In this document: in pieces, positions 7,698-16,356 of the stretch
Layout of the letters: each line of letters begins with the position of its first letter
Numbering within the stretch: position 1 is the stretch's first letter
Assembly (NCBI GenBank): GCA_001899445.1
Contig: MPOA01000001.1
Span: 62,001 to 126,000, forward strand
Direction of reading: 5' to 3'
DNA length: 64,000 nt
DNA from: Candidatus Desulfopertinax cowenii
GTDB lineage: Bacteria; Bacillota; Desulfotomaculia; Desulfotomaculales; Desulforudaceae
Notes under the pieces: generated by a model
The model's database searches: none
Told to the model about the DNA's origin: nothing
Seen by the model: the letters and a program-made list of their open reading frames with translations, nothing else
Translations under genes and position numbers: made by a program

Positions 7698-8600
7698 TTA
7701 GAAATCGCCCATCAAGTTCACCTCGAGTCCGAGTTCGATTCCGAACTTTTCACTCACCAACTGGCGGACCTGCCCGACCAAGGTGATGACGTCCCGCGCC
7801 GTGGCCCCGCCCAGGTTTAAAATGAAGTTCGCATGCTTACGAGAAACCTCGGCGTTGCCCACCCGCAGGCCTTTGCCGCCGGCGGCCTCAATCAGGCGCC
7901 CGGCCGAATCTCCCGCCGGGTTTTTAAAAACGCAGCCCGCACTGGGATGTTCCAGCGGCTGGGTTTCCCGGCGCCGACGCAGGAAGCGTTCCACCTCCCG
8001 CCCGATTTCGGTCCGGCTCCGGGGTACACACCGGAAAGCAACTTCGGTGACAATCGCCCCGTCGGTCTGCAGGTCGCTCCAGCGGTAACGGAAACCGAGC
8101 TCCGCGCCGGACCGCCGGCCGACCTCCCCCCGGCGGTCGACCAGCGTGACTTCCTCCACCCGGTCTCCCAGGCACACGCCGTTCGCCCCGGCGTTCATCA
8201 CCACGGCCCCACCGACCGAGGCCGGGATGCCGGCCATGAACTCCAGTCCGCCCAGGTCGGCTTCCGCGGCCGTCCTGATCACCCGGGACAGTTTAGCCCC
8301 GCCCTGGACCAATACAACGTCCCCGCTGATCAACACCCGTTCCATTCCCCGGCCCAGTTTGACCAAGACGCCCCGCACCCCAGTATCGCTGACCAACAGG
8401 TTGGACCCGTTGCCCATCACCGTGAGCGGCAACCCCCGCTCCGCGGCGAAACGGGTTACAAACTGCACGTCTTCCGGGCCGGCGGGTTCCACAAAGTAGT
8501 CCGCCGGGCCCCCGATGCGCCAAGTGGTATGTTCGGAAAGCGGTTCGTTGGCCCGCACCGTGCCCCGAATGCCCGCCCTTAATTCCAGGTAAACGCTCAT
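7698..8600 (-). CDS. murB: UDP-N-acetylenolpyruvoylglucosamine reductase MurB
   Basis: FAD enzyme reducing UDP-GlcNAc-enolpyruvate to UDP-MurNAc with NADPH. At 300 residues it is a type II (short) MurB. The FAD-binding stretch MGNGSNLLVSD (62-72), the RYRWS motif and the C-terminal KHANFILN are present. The position of the catalytic proton donor, Ser in the E. coli enzyme, is Cys here (PSAGCVFKNP, C223). The ATG overlaps the murC stop by 4 bases (ATGA), so it is translationally coupled. Confidence 0.97.
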   Translation of the reverse strand: MSVYLELRAGIRGTVRANEPLSEHTTWRIGGPADYFVEPAGPEDVQFVTRFAAERGLPLTVMGNGSNLLVSDTGVRGVLVKLGRGMERVLISGDVVLVQGGAKLSRVIRTAAEADLGGLEFMAGIPASVGGAVVMNAGANGVCLGDRVEEVTLVDRRGEVGRRSGAELGFRYRWSDLQTDGAIVTEVAFRCVPRSRTEIGREVERFLRRRRETQPLEHPSAGCVFKNPAGDSAGRLIEAAGGKGLRVGNAEVSRKHANFILNLGGATARDVITLVGQVRQLVSEKFGIELGLEVNLMGDF

Positions 8601-9970
8601 GAGTGACCCCCAAGGATCTGGAGCAGCGCGCGGCCGCTCCGCCAGATATCTCCCGCGCCCAGGGTAATCACCAGATCACCTTCCCGTACCACCGCCGCCA
8701 GGTGGGCGACCAAGTGCTCCTGGTCATCGAAGAGGAGCGGTTCCACATCCTGGTGTTTCCTGATCTCATCCCTGATGAGCTGCGCGGTCACGCCGTTGAT
8801 CGGTTTTTCCGCGGCGGGGTAAATCTTGTTCAGCAGCACCTGGTCGGCATTCACGAACGCCTTGCCGAACTCCTGGTACAGGTACTTGGTACGCGTGTAG
8901 CGATGCGGTTGAAAGACGGCGATCAGACGCTTAGAACCGATCTGGCGCGCCGCTTCCAGCGTCGCCCGGATTTCGGTCGGATGATGGGCGTAATCATCCA
9001 CGACCCTGACTCCGCGGGCCTCCCCCACAAGTTCGAAGCGCCGCCTGACCCCGCGGAAACTCCGCAACACCCCGGCGATTTCCGGAAACTCCAGCCCCAG
9101 GTGGCGGCCCAGGACCGCTACCGCTAGGGCGTTCAGCAGGTTGTGCCGCCCCGGGATCATCAGTTCCAACCGGCCTAGCCGCTCACATCTCCAGTATACG
9201 TCGGCACCGGAGACGGCGCTGTTCAGGCTGAAACCGGACAAACTGTACTCAGCGTCCGGAACAGAACCGTAGGTAATCACCGGTACCGGCAGTTCGGCCG
9301 CCATGCGCCGCAAAAAAGGGTCGTCGTAACACAGTATCGCTACCCCGCCCCGCGGCACCTTGGAAATGAATTCCCGGAAAGCTTTCTGAATCGCTTCGAT
9401 CGTCCGGTAGTGGTCTAGATGATCGTCCTCCACGTTGGTCACCACCACAACGGCCGGGTCCAGCAGGGAAAAGGAACCGTCGCTTTCATCGGCTTCCGCG
9501 ACCAGGTAGTTACCACCGCCCGCTTTGGCGTTCCCGAATTCGCTCGTTTCACCTCCGATGATAATGGTGGGATCAAATCCCGTCCGCTCCAGCAGGAGAG
9601 CCGCAAGCGCGGTGGTAGTGGTCTTGCCGTGCGCTCCGGCCACGGCGATTCCTTTCTGCTGTTTCATCAGCCGGCCAAGCATTTTCGCGCGGGGGATCAC
9701 CGGTAGGCCACGTCTACGAGCAGCTACCAGTTCCGGGTTGTCGGGCGGAACCGCCGAGGAGTAAACCACCAGCTCCGCTTCACCCAGGTTGGCCGGAGAG
9801 TGTCCGTAGTAAACCCTGGCACCCAGGATTTGCAGGTTGTCGGTAATGCCGGATTTCTTCAAGTCGGAGCCGGTCACGGTAAAGCCGTGGCTCAGGAGAA
9901 CCCTGGCGATGCCACTCATTCCCACCCCGCCGATACCTACAAAATGTACGTGCTGGGGTGTTAGAAGCAC
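8597..9970 (-). CDS. murC: UDP-N-acetylmuramate-L-alanine ligase MurC
   Basis: ATP-dependent ligase adding L-Ala to UDP-MurNAc. At 457 residues it has a Rossmann N-domain (GIGGVGMSGIA, 12-22), the ATP loop GAHGKTTT (112-119), the central-domain motif VEDDHLDHY and the C-terminal DDYAHHPTEI. The GTG start at 9970 lies 9 bases after AAGGAG. It is followed directly by murB. A 128-base gap without recognisable features separates it from murG upstream. Confidence 0.98.
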   Translation of the reverse strand: MLLTPQHVHFVGIGGVGMSGIARVLLSHGFTVTGSDLKKSGITDNLQILGARVYYGHSPANLGEAELVVYSSAVPPDNPELVAARRRGLPVIPRAKMLGRLMKQQKGIAVAGAHGKTTTTALAALLLERTGFDPTIIIGGETSEFGNAKAGGGNYLVAEADESDGSFSLLDPAVVVVTNVEDDHLDHYRTIEAIQKAFREFISKVPRGGVAILCYDDPFLRRMAAELPVPVITYGSVPDAEYSLSGFSLNSAVSGADVYWRCERLGRLELMIPGRHNLLNALAVAVLGRHLGLEFPEIAGVLRSFRGVRRRFELVGEARGVRVVDDYAHHPTEIRATLEAARQIGSKRLIAVFQPHRYTRTKYLYQEFGKAFVNADQVLLNKIYPAAEKPINGVTAQLIRDEIRKHQDVEPLLFDDQEHLVAHLAAVVREGDLVITLGAGDIWRSGRALLQILGGHS

Positions 9971-10098
9971 ATAAATTCGCTCCTTCCTCTGGGGCGCCCG
10001 TTCTTTGCATACTATGCCCCCGTGGTTATGAGTGTTACGTAGCTTGTCCGTCCAATAACGGTACCAAGCAGCACGTGTTTTCTGACATTATTCAATTA

Positions 10099-11232
10099 TT
10101 ATCTCCTGGTTCCTGCAAGCTTTTCGAGGTTGTCCAGAATGCTGTCAAGCGCCCGCGGCTTGGCCAGGACTTTGGCCGCCCGGCCCATCGCCGCCAGTTT
10201 CCGGGGATCCCTCCGCAGACCGGTGATGGTGGACAGCAGCCGTTCGCCGGTCAACTCCCGGTCACGGATCAGTACGGCCGCCCCTCGTTCGGCCAGGGCC
10301 CGGGCGTTAAATTCCTGGTGATTACCGGTGGCGTAAGGGTATGGGATCAGGATACTCGGCAGACCCAGCACCGTCAGTTCGGCAATGGTCGAAGCCCCGG
10401 CCCGGCAGACCACCAGGTCAGCCGCACCTAGCAGGGTGGCAATGTTGTAAAAGTACGGCTCAACGACGATATTCGTTTCCAGGGAGGCCGCTGGGCTTGC
10501 CCCACCCAGTTGTTCCCGGAACTCCTCGTAACCCGCCGTACCTGCGGCGTGGAACAGCCGCCACTCGGTGCGCCCGCGCAACGCTTGTACCACGGGCCCC
10601 AACGCCAGGTTCAGGCTGCGGGCGCCGCGGCTGCCCCCGAAGGAAACCACCACGAACTGGTCTTTGGATACCGCCAGCTGCTTTCGGGATTCCTCACGGT
10701 TCACCCTCAGGATCTCCGGGCGTACCGGCAGGCCGGTCAAAATCACCCGGGCCCGACGCGGAAAGTGCTTCAGGGCGTCCAGAAAGGTAATGGCGGTGCG
10801 GTCCACGTACCGGGAGAGAACCCGGTTGGTCAGCCCCGGAACGGCGTTTTGCTCGTGAATCAACGTCTTGAATCCCTGCAAGGCGGCGGCGAGCACCACC
10901 GGTCCGCAAACGTACCCGCCGGTGCCCACCACCACGTCGGGGCGAAAACGGCGCACCAGAATCCAGGAAGCGCCGAAACCCCGCCCGGCCCGCAGGAGCG
11001 CCAGCAAGTTTCCGGGGGTGGGGCTGCGCTTTAAGCCCGCGGCCGGAATGGCGTGAAAACTATAACCCACCCGGGGCACGATCCTCGCTTCCAGTCCCCG
11101 GTCGGTGCCCACGTAAAGGACTTCGGCGTCCGGGTGCCGCCGCTTGATTCCCTCGGCGATGGCCAGCGCCGGGTAAATGTGACCCCCGGTGCCGCCGCCG
11201 GCAACAATGACACGCAAGCGCTTCGACCTCAT
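10099..11232 (-). CDS. murG: UDP-GlcNAc:lipid I N-acetylglucosaminyltransferase MurG
   Basis: Peripheral membrane GT28 glycosyltransferase that makes lipid II from lipid I. At 377 residues it has the N-terminal GGGTGGHIYPALAIA loop (12-26), the second glycine loop VSFGGSRGARSLN, and the C-terminal UDP-GlcNAc site CRAGASTIAEL followed by PYPYATGNHQEFNA. It stands between ftsW (72-base gap) and murC. Confidence 0.98.
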   Translation of the reverse strand: MRSKRLRVIVAGGGTGGHIYPALAIAEGIKRRHPDAEVLYVGTDRGLEARIVPRVGYSFHAIPAAGLKRSPTPGNLLALLRAGRGFGASWILVRRFRPDVVVGTGGYVCGPVVLAAALQGFKTLIHEQNAVPGLTNRVLSRYVDRTAITFLDALKHFPRRARVILTGLPVRPEILRVNREESRKQLAVSKDQFVVVSFGGSRGARSLNLALGPVVQALRGRTEWRLFHAAGTAGYEEFREQLGGASPAASLETNIVVEPYFYNIATLLGAADLVVCRAGASTIAELTVLGLPSILIPYPYATGNHQEFNARALAERGAAVLIRDRELTGERLLSTITGLRRDPRKLAAMGRAAKVLAKPRALDSILDNLEKLAGTRR

Positions 11233-11304
11233 TTTGTCCTAGAATTGAAAAGGAAGACCTGTATATGGTTGCTTGGCCCGTATGCCTTCTGAATTTTTCC
11301 CCGC

Positions 11305-12411
11305 TCACTTCCCGGTAACATACTTTGAGATGTTCAATAAAATGCCCACGCTGATCAACGTGAAGATCAGTGAGGTGCCGCCGAAGCTGATAAGGGGCAA
11401 CGTGATGCCGGTGATCGGTAGGCTCCCGGTAACCACACCAATGTTGATGATCGCCTGCAGGGCGATGCCCACCGTGAGTCCAGCGGCCAGCAGGCTACCG
11501 AAGGAGTCGGGGGCGGCAACGGCCACCCGCAGCCCCCGCCAAACGAAGACAGCGAAAAGGCTGATCACCAGCGCGGCTCCCACAAACCCTAGTTCCTCGC
11601 CGATCACCGCGAAGATGAAGTCGGTATGCTGGGCGGGGAGGTAGAGAAACTTTTGTTTGCCCTGCCCCAGGCCCGTGCCGAACAGCCCGCCGGAACCCAG
11701 GGCGTACAGCGACTGGATGATGTGGAAACCGCTCCCCTGGGGGTCCTGCCACGGGTCCAGGAACGCTAGGAACCGCTGCATGCGGTACGGCTCGGCGGCA
11801 ATCACCAAACCCACGGCAACCACTCCCGTCCCAGCCAGCCCGGCTAACGCGCTCATCCGGGCTCCCGCCGCGAAAAACATGATCAGGATGGTCCCGGCCA
11901 GGGTTACCGCGGTGCCGAGGTCGGGCTGCAGCAGGATCAACCCCGCGGCCGCCCCGAGCATGACCAGGAACGGCAGAAGACCGTGGGTGAAGCTTTGCAC
12001 CAGTTCACCCTTCCGGGAGAGGCCATAAGCAGTGAACACGACTAGGCACAGCTTGATGAACTCGGACGGCTGGAACGTGAGCGGACCCAAACCGATCCAC
12101 CGGCTGGAACCGTATACTTCCCGACCAATGCCGGGAATCAATACCAGGATAAGCAACAGAAAAGCCAGCGCCACCGCCGGCACCGCCCAGCGCCGCCAGT
12201 TCCAGTAGTCCCAGTTCATCACCAAAAACATCAGGGTCAGGCCGATCAGGGCCCAGAGCAGTTGGCGTTTAAAATAATAGAAACTGTCGTTATAGTGGAC
12301 CAGGGTGCTGTATTCGCTGGCACTCAGGATCATCACCAGGCCAATGCTCAGGAGCATCAGCACGGTCAAGAAAAGCAGGAAATCCGGGGCCCTACCGATT
12401 CTTCGCCGCAA
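11305..12411 (-). CDS. ftsW: SEDS glycosyltransferase FtsW/SpoVE
   Basis: Ten-helix SEDS protein that polymerises lipid II at the septum with a partner class B PBP. At 368 residues it shows the SEDS motifs GSSRWIGLGPLTFQPSEFIK, LLQPDLGTAVT and the C-terminal GITLPLISFGGTS. The start is TTG directly after the murD stop, with GGAGG 8 bases upstream. Only one ftsW-like gene is in the dcw cluster, so it may serve both vegetative septation and spore cortex (SpoVE) functions; a rodA paralogue lies at 32321-33439. Confidence 0.97.
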   Translation of the reverse strand: MRRRIGRAPDFLLFLTVLMLLSIGLVMILSASEYSTLVHYNDSFYYFKRQLLWALIGLTLMFLVMNWDYWNWRRWAVPAVALAFLLLILVLIPGIGREVYGSSRWIGLGPLTFQPSEFIKLCLVVFTAYGLSRKGELVQSFTHGLLPFLVMLGAAAGLILLQPDLGTAVTLAGTILIMFFAAGARMSALAGLAGTGVVAVGLVIAAEPYRMQRFLAFLDPWQDPQGSGFHIIQSLYALGSGGLFGTGLGQGKQKFLYLPAQHTDFIFAVIGEELGFVGAALVISLFAVFVWRGLRVAVAAPDSFGSLLAAGLTVGIALQAIINIGVVTGSLPITGITLPLISFGGTSLIFTLISVGILLNISKYVTGK

Positions 12412-13794
12412 TCAACCCGCCTCCCTTGCCAGTTCCTGCACCACGCGCCGGAACAAGTCGCCCCGCTCCTCGTAGTTATTGAACATGTCCCAACTGGTAC
12501 AGGCTGGGGATAGCAGTACAACCTCCCCGGGAAGCGCCACGTTCCGGGCCAGCGCCACAGCCCCGGGCAGGTCGGCCGCTCGTAGCACCTGCCTTATACC
12601 TGCCCGCTCGGCCGCCCGCACTATTTCCTCGGCGCACTCCCCCAAGACAATCAATACCCGTACTTTCTCCCGTGCCTTCTCCATAAAAGCGTTGAAATCG
12701 TTGCCCTTGTTCCGTCCACCGGCAATAAGCACGATCGGCTCGGCATAGGCCTCAAGCGCCCGGCAAGCGGCCTCCGGGTTGGTGGCTTTAGAATCGTTCA
12801 CGTACCTAACCCCCCCGATTTGCCCGATCACTTCAAGCCGGTGTGGGACCCCTCGGAAACCGGCCAGCGCCCGGGCCAGGGGTGCCACCCCGACGTTAAG
12901 CGCCCAACCGGCTGCGACCGCGGCCAGTGCGTTTTCCAAATTGTGCGCACCCGGAAGAAAGATCGCCTGCGTCGCAGAGACGGGCGTTTCCACCCCATTG
13001 TCCCGGACCAGGATCTGGCCCTTATGGACAAACACGCCTTGTTCTAACCTATGTCGACGGCTGAAAAATATAACCGTGCCCGGAGTGCGCCGGGCTAAAG
13101 CAGCGGTACGTGGATTGTCGTAGTTCAAAACGGTCCAGTCCGACGGCCGCTGGTTGGCGAAAATAGCGGCCTTGGCGTTCACGTAGTTCTCCATGCTACC
13201 GTGCCGGTCCAGGTGATCGGGCGTCAGGTTCAGGATCACCGCCACCCGGGGCCGGAACTCACGGACACTCTCCAGCTGGAAGCTGGAAGCCTCCACCACG
13301 ATTATGTCGTCCGGACCGTATTTTTCGACTTCGCTGATCAGAGGTACCCCGATGTTTCCGGCGACCAGGGTACGGAAACCGGCCTGCCGGAACACCTCGC
13401 CCAGCAGCGCGGTGGTCGTCGTCTTGCCGTTGGTGCCGGTTACCGCCACCACCGGCGCCCGGACAAACCGCCACGCCAGCTCCAGTTCCCCGATAACCGG
13501 AATCCCCTCCCGCCTGGCCTGGACCAGCAGTGGCGCGCCGAAGGGCACCCCCGGACTGACCACGACCAGGTTCCAGCGGCCCGTAGTGACATCGGGATGC
13601 CCGCCCAGAACCAGGTTGACCCCCGGCAGCTCGCCCAACTGGAGATCATCCCGTCCCCGGGTGTCGGTCAACGTAACCGAAACGCCCCGGGCGGCTAGGA
13701 ACCGAGCGGCCGCCTGGCCGCTCCGGGCGGCGCCGACCACGAGGACGTTTTTACCCTGCAGATCCAAAAACCGCCACCCCCCTTTCTCCGACAA
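12412..13794 (-). CDS. murD: UDP-MurNAc-L-alanine-D-glutamate ligase MurD
   Basis: Adds D-Glu to UDP-MurNAc-L-Ala. At 460 residues it has an N-terminal Rossmann domain (VVGAARSGQAAA), the ATP loop TGTNGKTTT (119-127), the central motif NLTPDHLDRHGSM and the C-terminal NDSKATNPEA with LSPACTSWDMF. The stop abuts the TTG start of ftsW. Its substrate D-Glu would be made by MurI, encoded at the right end of the window. Confidence 0.98.
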   Translation of the reverse strand: MSEKGGWRFLDLQGKNVLVVGAARSGQAAARFLAARGVSVTLTDTRGRDDLQLGELPGVNLVLGGHPDVTTGRWNLVVVSPGVPFGAPLLVQARREGIPVIGELELAWRFVRAPVVAVTGTNGKTTTTALLGEVFRQAGFRTLVAGNIGVPLISEVEKYGPDDIIVVEASSFQLESVREFRPRVAVILNLTPDHLDRHGSMENYVNAKAAIFANQRPSDWTVLNYDNPRTAALARRTPGTVIFFSRRHRLEQGVFVHKGQILVRDNGVETPVSATQAIFLPGAHNLENALAAVAAGWALNVGVAPLARALAGFRGVPHRLEVIGQIGGVRYVNDSKATNPEAACRALEAYAEPIVLIAGGRNKGNDFNAFMEKAREKVRVLIVLGECAEEIVRAAERAGIRQVLRAADLPGAVALARNVALPGEVVLLSPACTSWDMFNNYEERGDLFRRVVQELAREAG

Positions 13795-13873
13795 CTCCAG
13801 GAACCGCCGCTTCCTTATTCTCCGAGCGATCCTGAAATCTCACCCGCTGCGCCGGGCGTGCTGTCCCCGGCCT

Positions 13874-14878
13874 TCAGCCCAAACTATATATGCCCGCTAG
13901 ACCAAGGAGCGCAAACACCAGCCCCACCGTCCAGAACACGTTCACCACCCGCGTTTCGGACCAGCCGACCAGTTCGAAGTGGTGGTGCAGGGGGCTCATC
14001 CGGAAGATGCGCCGGCCGATGAGTTGATAAGAAATCACCTGCAGGATCACCGACAAGGTCTCGATCACAAACACCCCGCCGATGATCAGCAGAAACAACT
14101 CGCTCTTCGTAACCACGGCGGCGGCTGCCAAACTGCCGCCCAGCGCCAGGGAGCCGGTGTCACCCATGAAGACCCGCGCCGGGTAGTAATTAAAATAGAG
14201 AAAACCTACGCAGCCCCCGGCCAGGGCGCCCAGGACCACGGCCACCCAGGTTTTACCCATTACCAGGGCAATCACGGCAAAGGATAAGGCCGCGATAACG
14301 AACAGCCCCGCCGCCAGCCCGTCCAGGCCATCGGTAAGGTTCACGGCGTTGGCCGTGCCGAGAAGCACCAACACGGTGAACCCCAGGAACAACCACCACC
14401 CCAGCTCCAGGGTATAGCCTCCGGGCACCAGTAGACCGGAAAAGGGCACGGGCAACTCGGTACCCCGCCCGAATACAAAAACGGCCAACGCCGCCAGAAC
14501 CACGGCGATCAGCGCCTGGCCCGCCAGCTTCTCCCGGGCCCGCAAGCCCAAGGGGCGCTTGTAGGCGATTTTCAGGAAGTCGTCCAAGAACCCGATCGCC
14601 CCGAAACCCAGGGCGACTAGAAGCACCGCCAGCCCCTCGGCCCAGCCGATCCTGCTCACTCCCGGCAGAACCGTGGCGACGGCCACCGCCACCATCGCGC
14701 CAAAAAGAAACATTACGCCCCCCATCGTGGGCGTCCCGATTTTTTGCAAGTGCCGGGCCGGACCGTCGGAACGCACCCGCTGGTCGAACTTCAGGCGGTG
14801 CAGGAGTGGAATCATAATAGAGCCCAGGGCCAGGGTCATCACCAGCGCCATCCCGGTGGTGACCAGAAACAGGCTCAC
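13874..14878 (-). CDS. mraY: Phospho-MurNAc-pentapeptide transferase MraY
   Basis: Polytopic membrane enzyme forming lipid I from UDP-MurNAc-pentapeptide and undecaprenyl phosphate. At 334 residues with ten helices, it carries the family motifs QKIGTPTMGG, FLDDFLKI (catalytic aspartates), NAVNLTDGLDGLA, FMGDTGSLALGG and the HHHFELVGWSE loop. The GTG start overlaps the murF stop (GTGA). Confidence 0.98.
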   Translation of the reverse strand: MSLFLVTTGMALVMTLALGSIMIPLLHRLKFDQRVRSDGPARHLQKIGTPTMGGVMFLFGAMVAVAVATVLPGVSRIGWAEGLAVLLVALGFGAIGFLDDFLKIAYKRPLGLRAREKLAGQALIAVVLAALAVFVFGRGTELPVPFSGLLVPGGYTLELGWWLFLGFTVLVLLGTANAVNLTDGLDGLAAGLFVIAALSFAVIALVMGKTWVAVVLGALAGGCVGFLYFNYYPARVFMGDTGSLALGGSLAAAAVVTKSELFLLIIGGVFVIETLSVILQVISYQLIGRRIFRMSPLHHHFELVGWSETRVVNVFWTVGLVFALLGLAGIYSLG

Positions 14879-16356
14879 GCTCTGTTCCCCCCCGCCCCCG
14901 AATCGTCTTCCAAACTGCCGGACACGCTACTGTTTCCGGTCTCCGACTTCCGGCTTCCGACCACCGACGACCGGCGATCGACCGCTGCTTCAGCCAAGCC
15001 GTCGACCACCCGTTCCATCCGGAAAGCCCGGGAACCTTTGACCAGGATCACCGCCCCCTCCGGCGCTAACCGCCGGACGGCGGCCACCGCATCGCCGGTG
15101 GTGTCACAGGACTGAATCCGCAAAGCCGGCAATCCGGCCGCACGCGCCCCGTCCGCGATCCCTGCGGCCAGTTCGCCTACGGTCACCAGGTAACCAACGC
15201 CGGCCCGCGCACAAGCCCGCCCGACCTCCCGGTGGGCAACCGCCGCGCGCGGGCCCAGCTCACACATGCCACCCAGCACCGCCACCGTGGGCCGTCCACC
15301 GGCCAGGTCCCGGAGCACGTCTAACGCCGCCTTAACCGAGGCGGGACTAGCGTTGTAAGTATCATTGATGATCGTCAGCCGGCCGGTTTCGACCACGGCC
15401 TGCCGCAAAGATGACAGGCGGGCGTTGACCAGACCGGCGCGGATATCGTCCTCCGTCAGGCCCAGTTCCAGGCCGACTCCGACCGCCGCCAGCGCGTTCA
15501 CCGCCATGTGGCGGCCCAAAAGGGGCAGTTGAAACTCGGCCTCCCGTTCCCAGAGCTGGACCCGGAAAACACAGCCGCCCGGAACCGCCCGGTAATCCAA
15601 AAGCCGGATCCGGGCGTGCTCCGCTTCCCCGAAAAATGTCACCCGGCCCCGGCACCGCCCGACCTGGGGCGCCAGTGCCGGGCTGTCCGCATGTAGCAAC
15701 GCAAAGCCGGATGCCGGGATGTGATCCAAGAGCTCCCCCTTGGCCCGGGCGATGTTTTCCACCGTACCCAGGAGTTCCAGGTGGGCCTCCCCGACGTTAC
15801 TGATCACGCCCCCGGTGGGCTGGCAGATTCGCGCCAGGACGTCGATTTCACCCAGGCCGCGCATCCCGAGTTCAACCACCGCCACCTGGTGAACGGGACC
15901 GATCTCCAACAAAGTCAGGGGCAGCCCGATCTCGTTGTTCAGATTCTCACGGGTGGCCAGCACCCGCAGGCGCGTGGCCAGCACGGCGGTCACCAGGTCC
16001 TTGGTGGTGGTCTTGCCGGTACTGCCGGTGACCGCCACAACCGGCAGGCCGCAGCGCCGGCGGTTGACTCGGGCCAGCTCCTGCAGGGCCCGCAACGTAT
16101 CTTCCACCCTCAGCACCGGGACGTCCGGTGGCACCGCCACCTCCCGGCTCACCACCAAACCGGCAGCACCGGCGGCGATCGCCTGGCGGACGAAGTCGTG
16201 CCCGTCAAAACGCGCCCCCCGGAGGGCAAAAAACAGTTCCCCGCCCACAAGCGTCCGGGTGTCGGTTGCCACCCGTTCCACCCGGACCCCGGGGTCACCC
16301 TGCACCAGTTCCGCCCCCATCGCTTCTTTGGCCTCACCGAGAGTTATCGCCTTCAT
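14875..16356 (-). CDS. murF: UDP-MurNAc-tripeptide-D-Ala-D-Ala ligase MurF
   Basis: Adds D-Ala-D-Ala to complete the pentapeptide. The ATP loop VTGSTGKTTTK (109-119), central motif NVGEAHLELLG and C-terminal NDTYNASPASVKAAL are all present. At 493 residues it is about 30 longer than typical: after the normal end (near VVDGLAEAA) a Ser/Gly/Arg-rich tail (about 460-493) follows, encoded by repeat-like GGTCGGAAGTCGGA sequence (roughly 14930-14990). The tail is probably an insertion tolerated at the C-terminus. It overlaps murE by 23 bases and mraY by 4. Confidence 0.97.
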   Translation of the reverse strand: MKAITLGEAKEAMGAELVQGDPGVRVERVATDTRTLVGGELFFALRGARFDGHDFVRQAIAAGAAGLVVSREVAVPPDVPVLRVEDTLRALQELARVNRRRCGLPVVAVTGSTGKTTTKDLVTAVLATRLRVLATRENLNNEIGLPLTLLEIGPVHQVAVVELGMRGLGEIDVLARICQPTGGVISNVGEAHLELLGTVENIARAKGELLDHIPASGFALLHADSPALAPQVGRCRGRVTFFGEAEHARIRLLDYRAVPGGCVFRVQLWEREAEFQLPLLGRHMAVNALAAVGVGLELGLTEDDIRAGLVNARLSSLRQAVVETGRLTIINDTYNASPASVKAALDVLRDLAGGRPTVAVLGGMCELGPRAAVAHREVGRACARAGVGYLVTVGELAAGIADGARAAGLPALRIQSCDTTGDAVAAVRRLAPEGAVILVKGSRAFRMERVVDGLAEAAVDRRSSVVGSRKSETGNSSVSGSLEDDSGAGGNRA

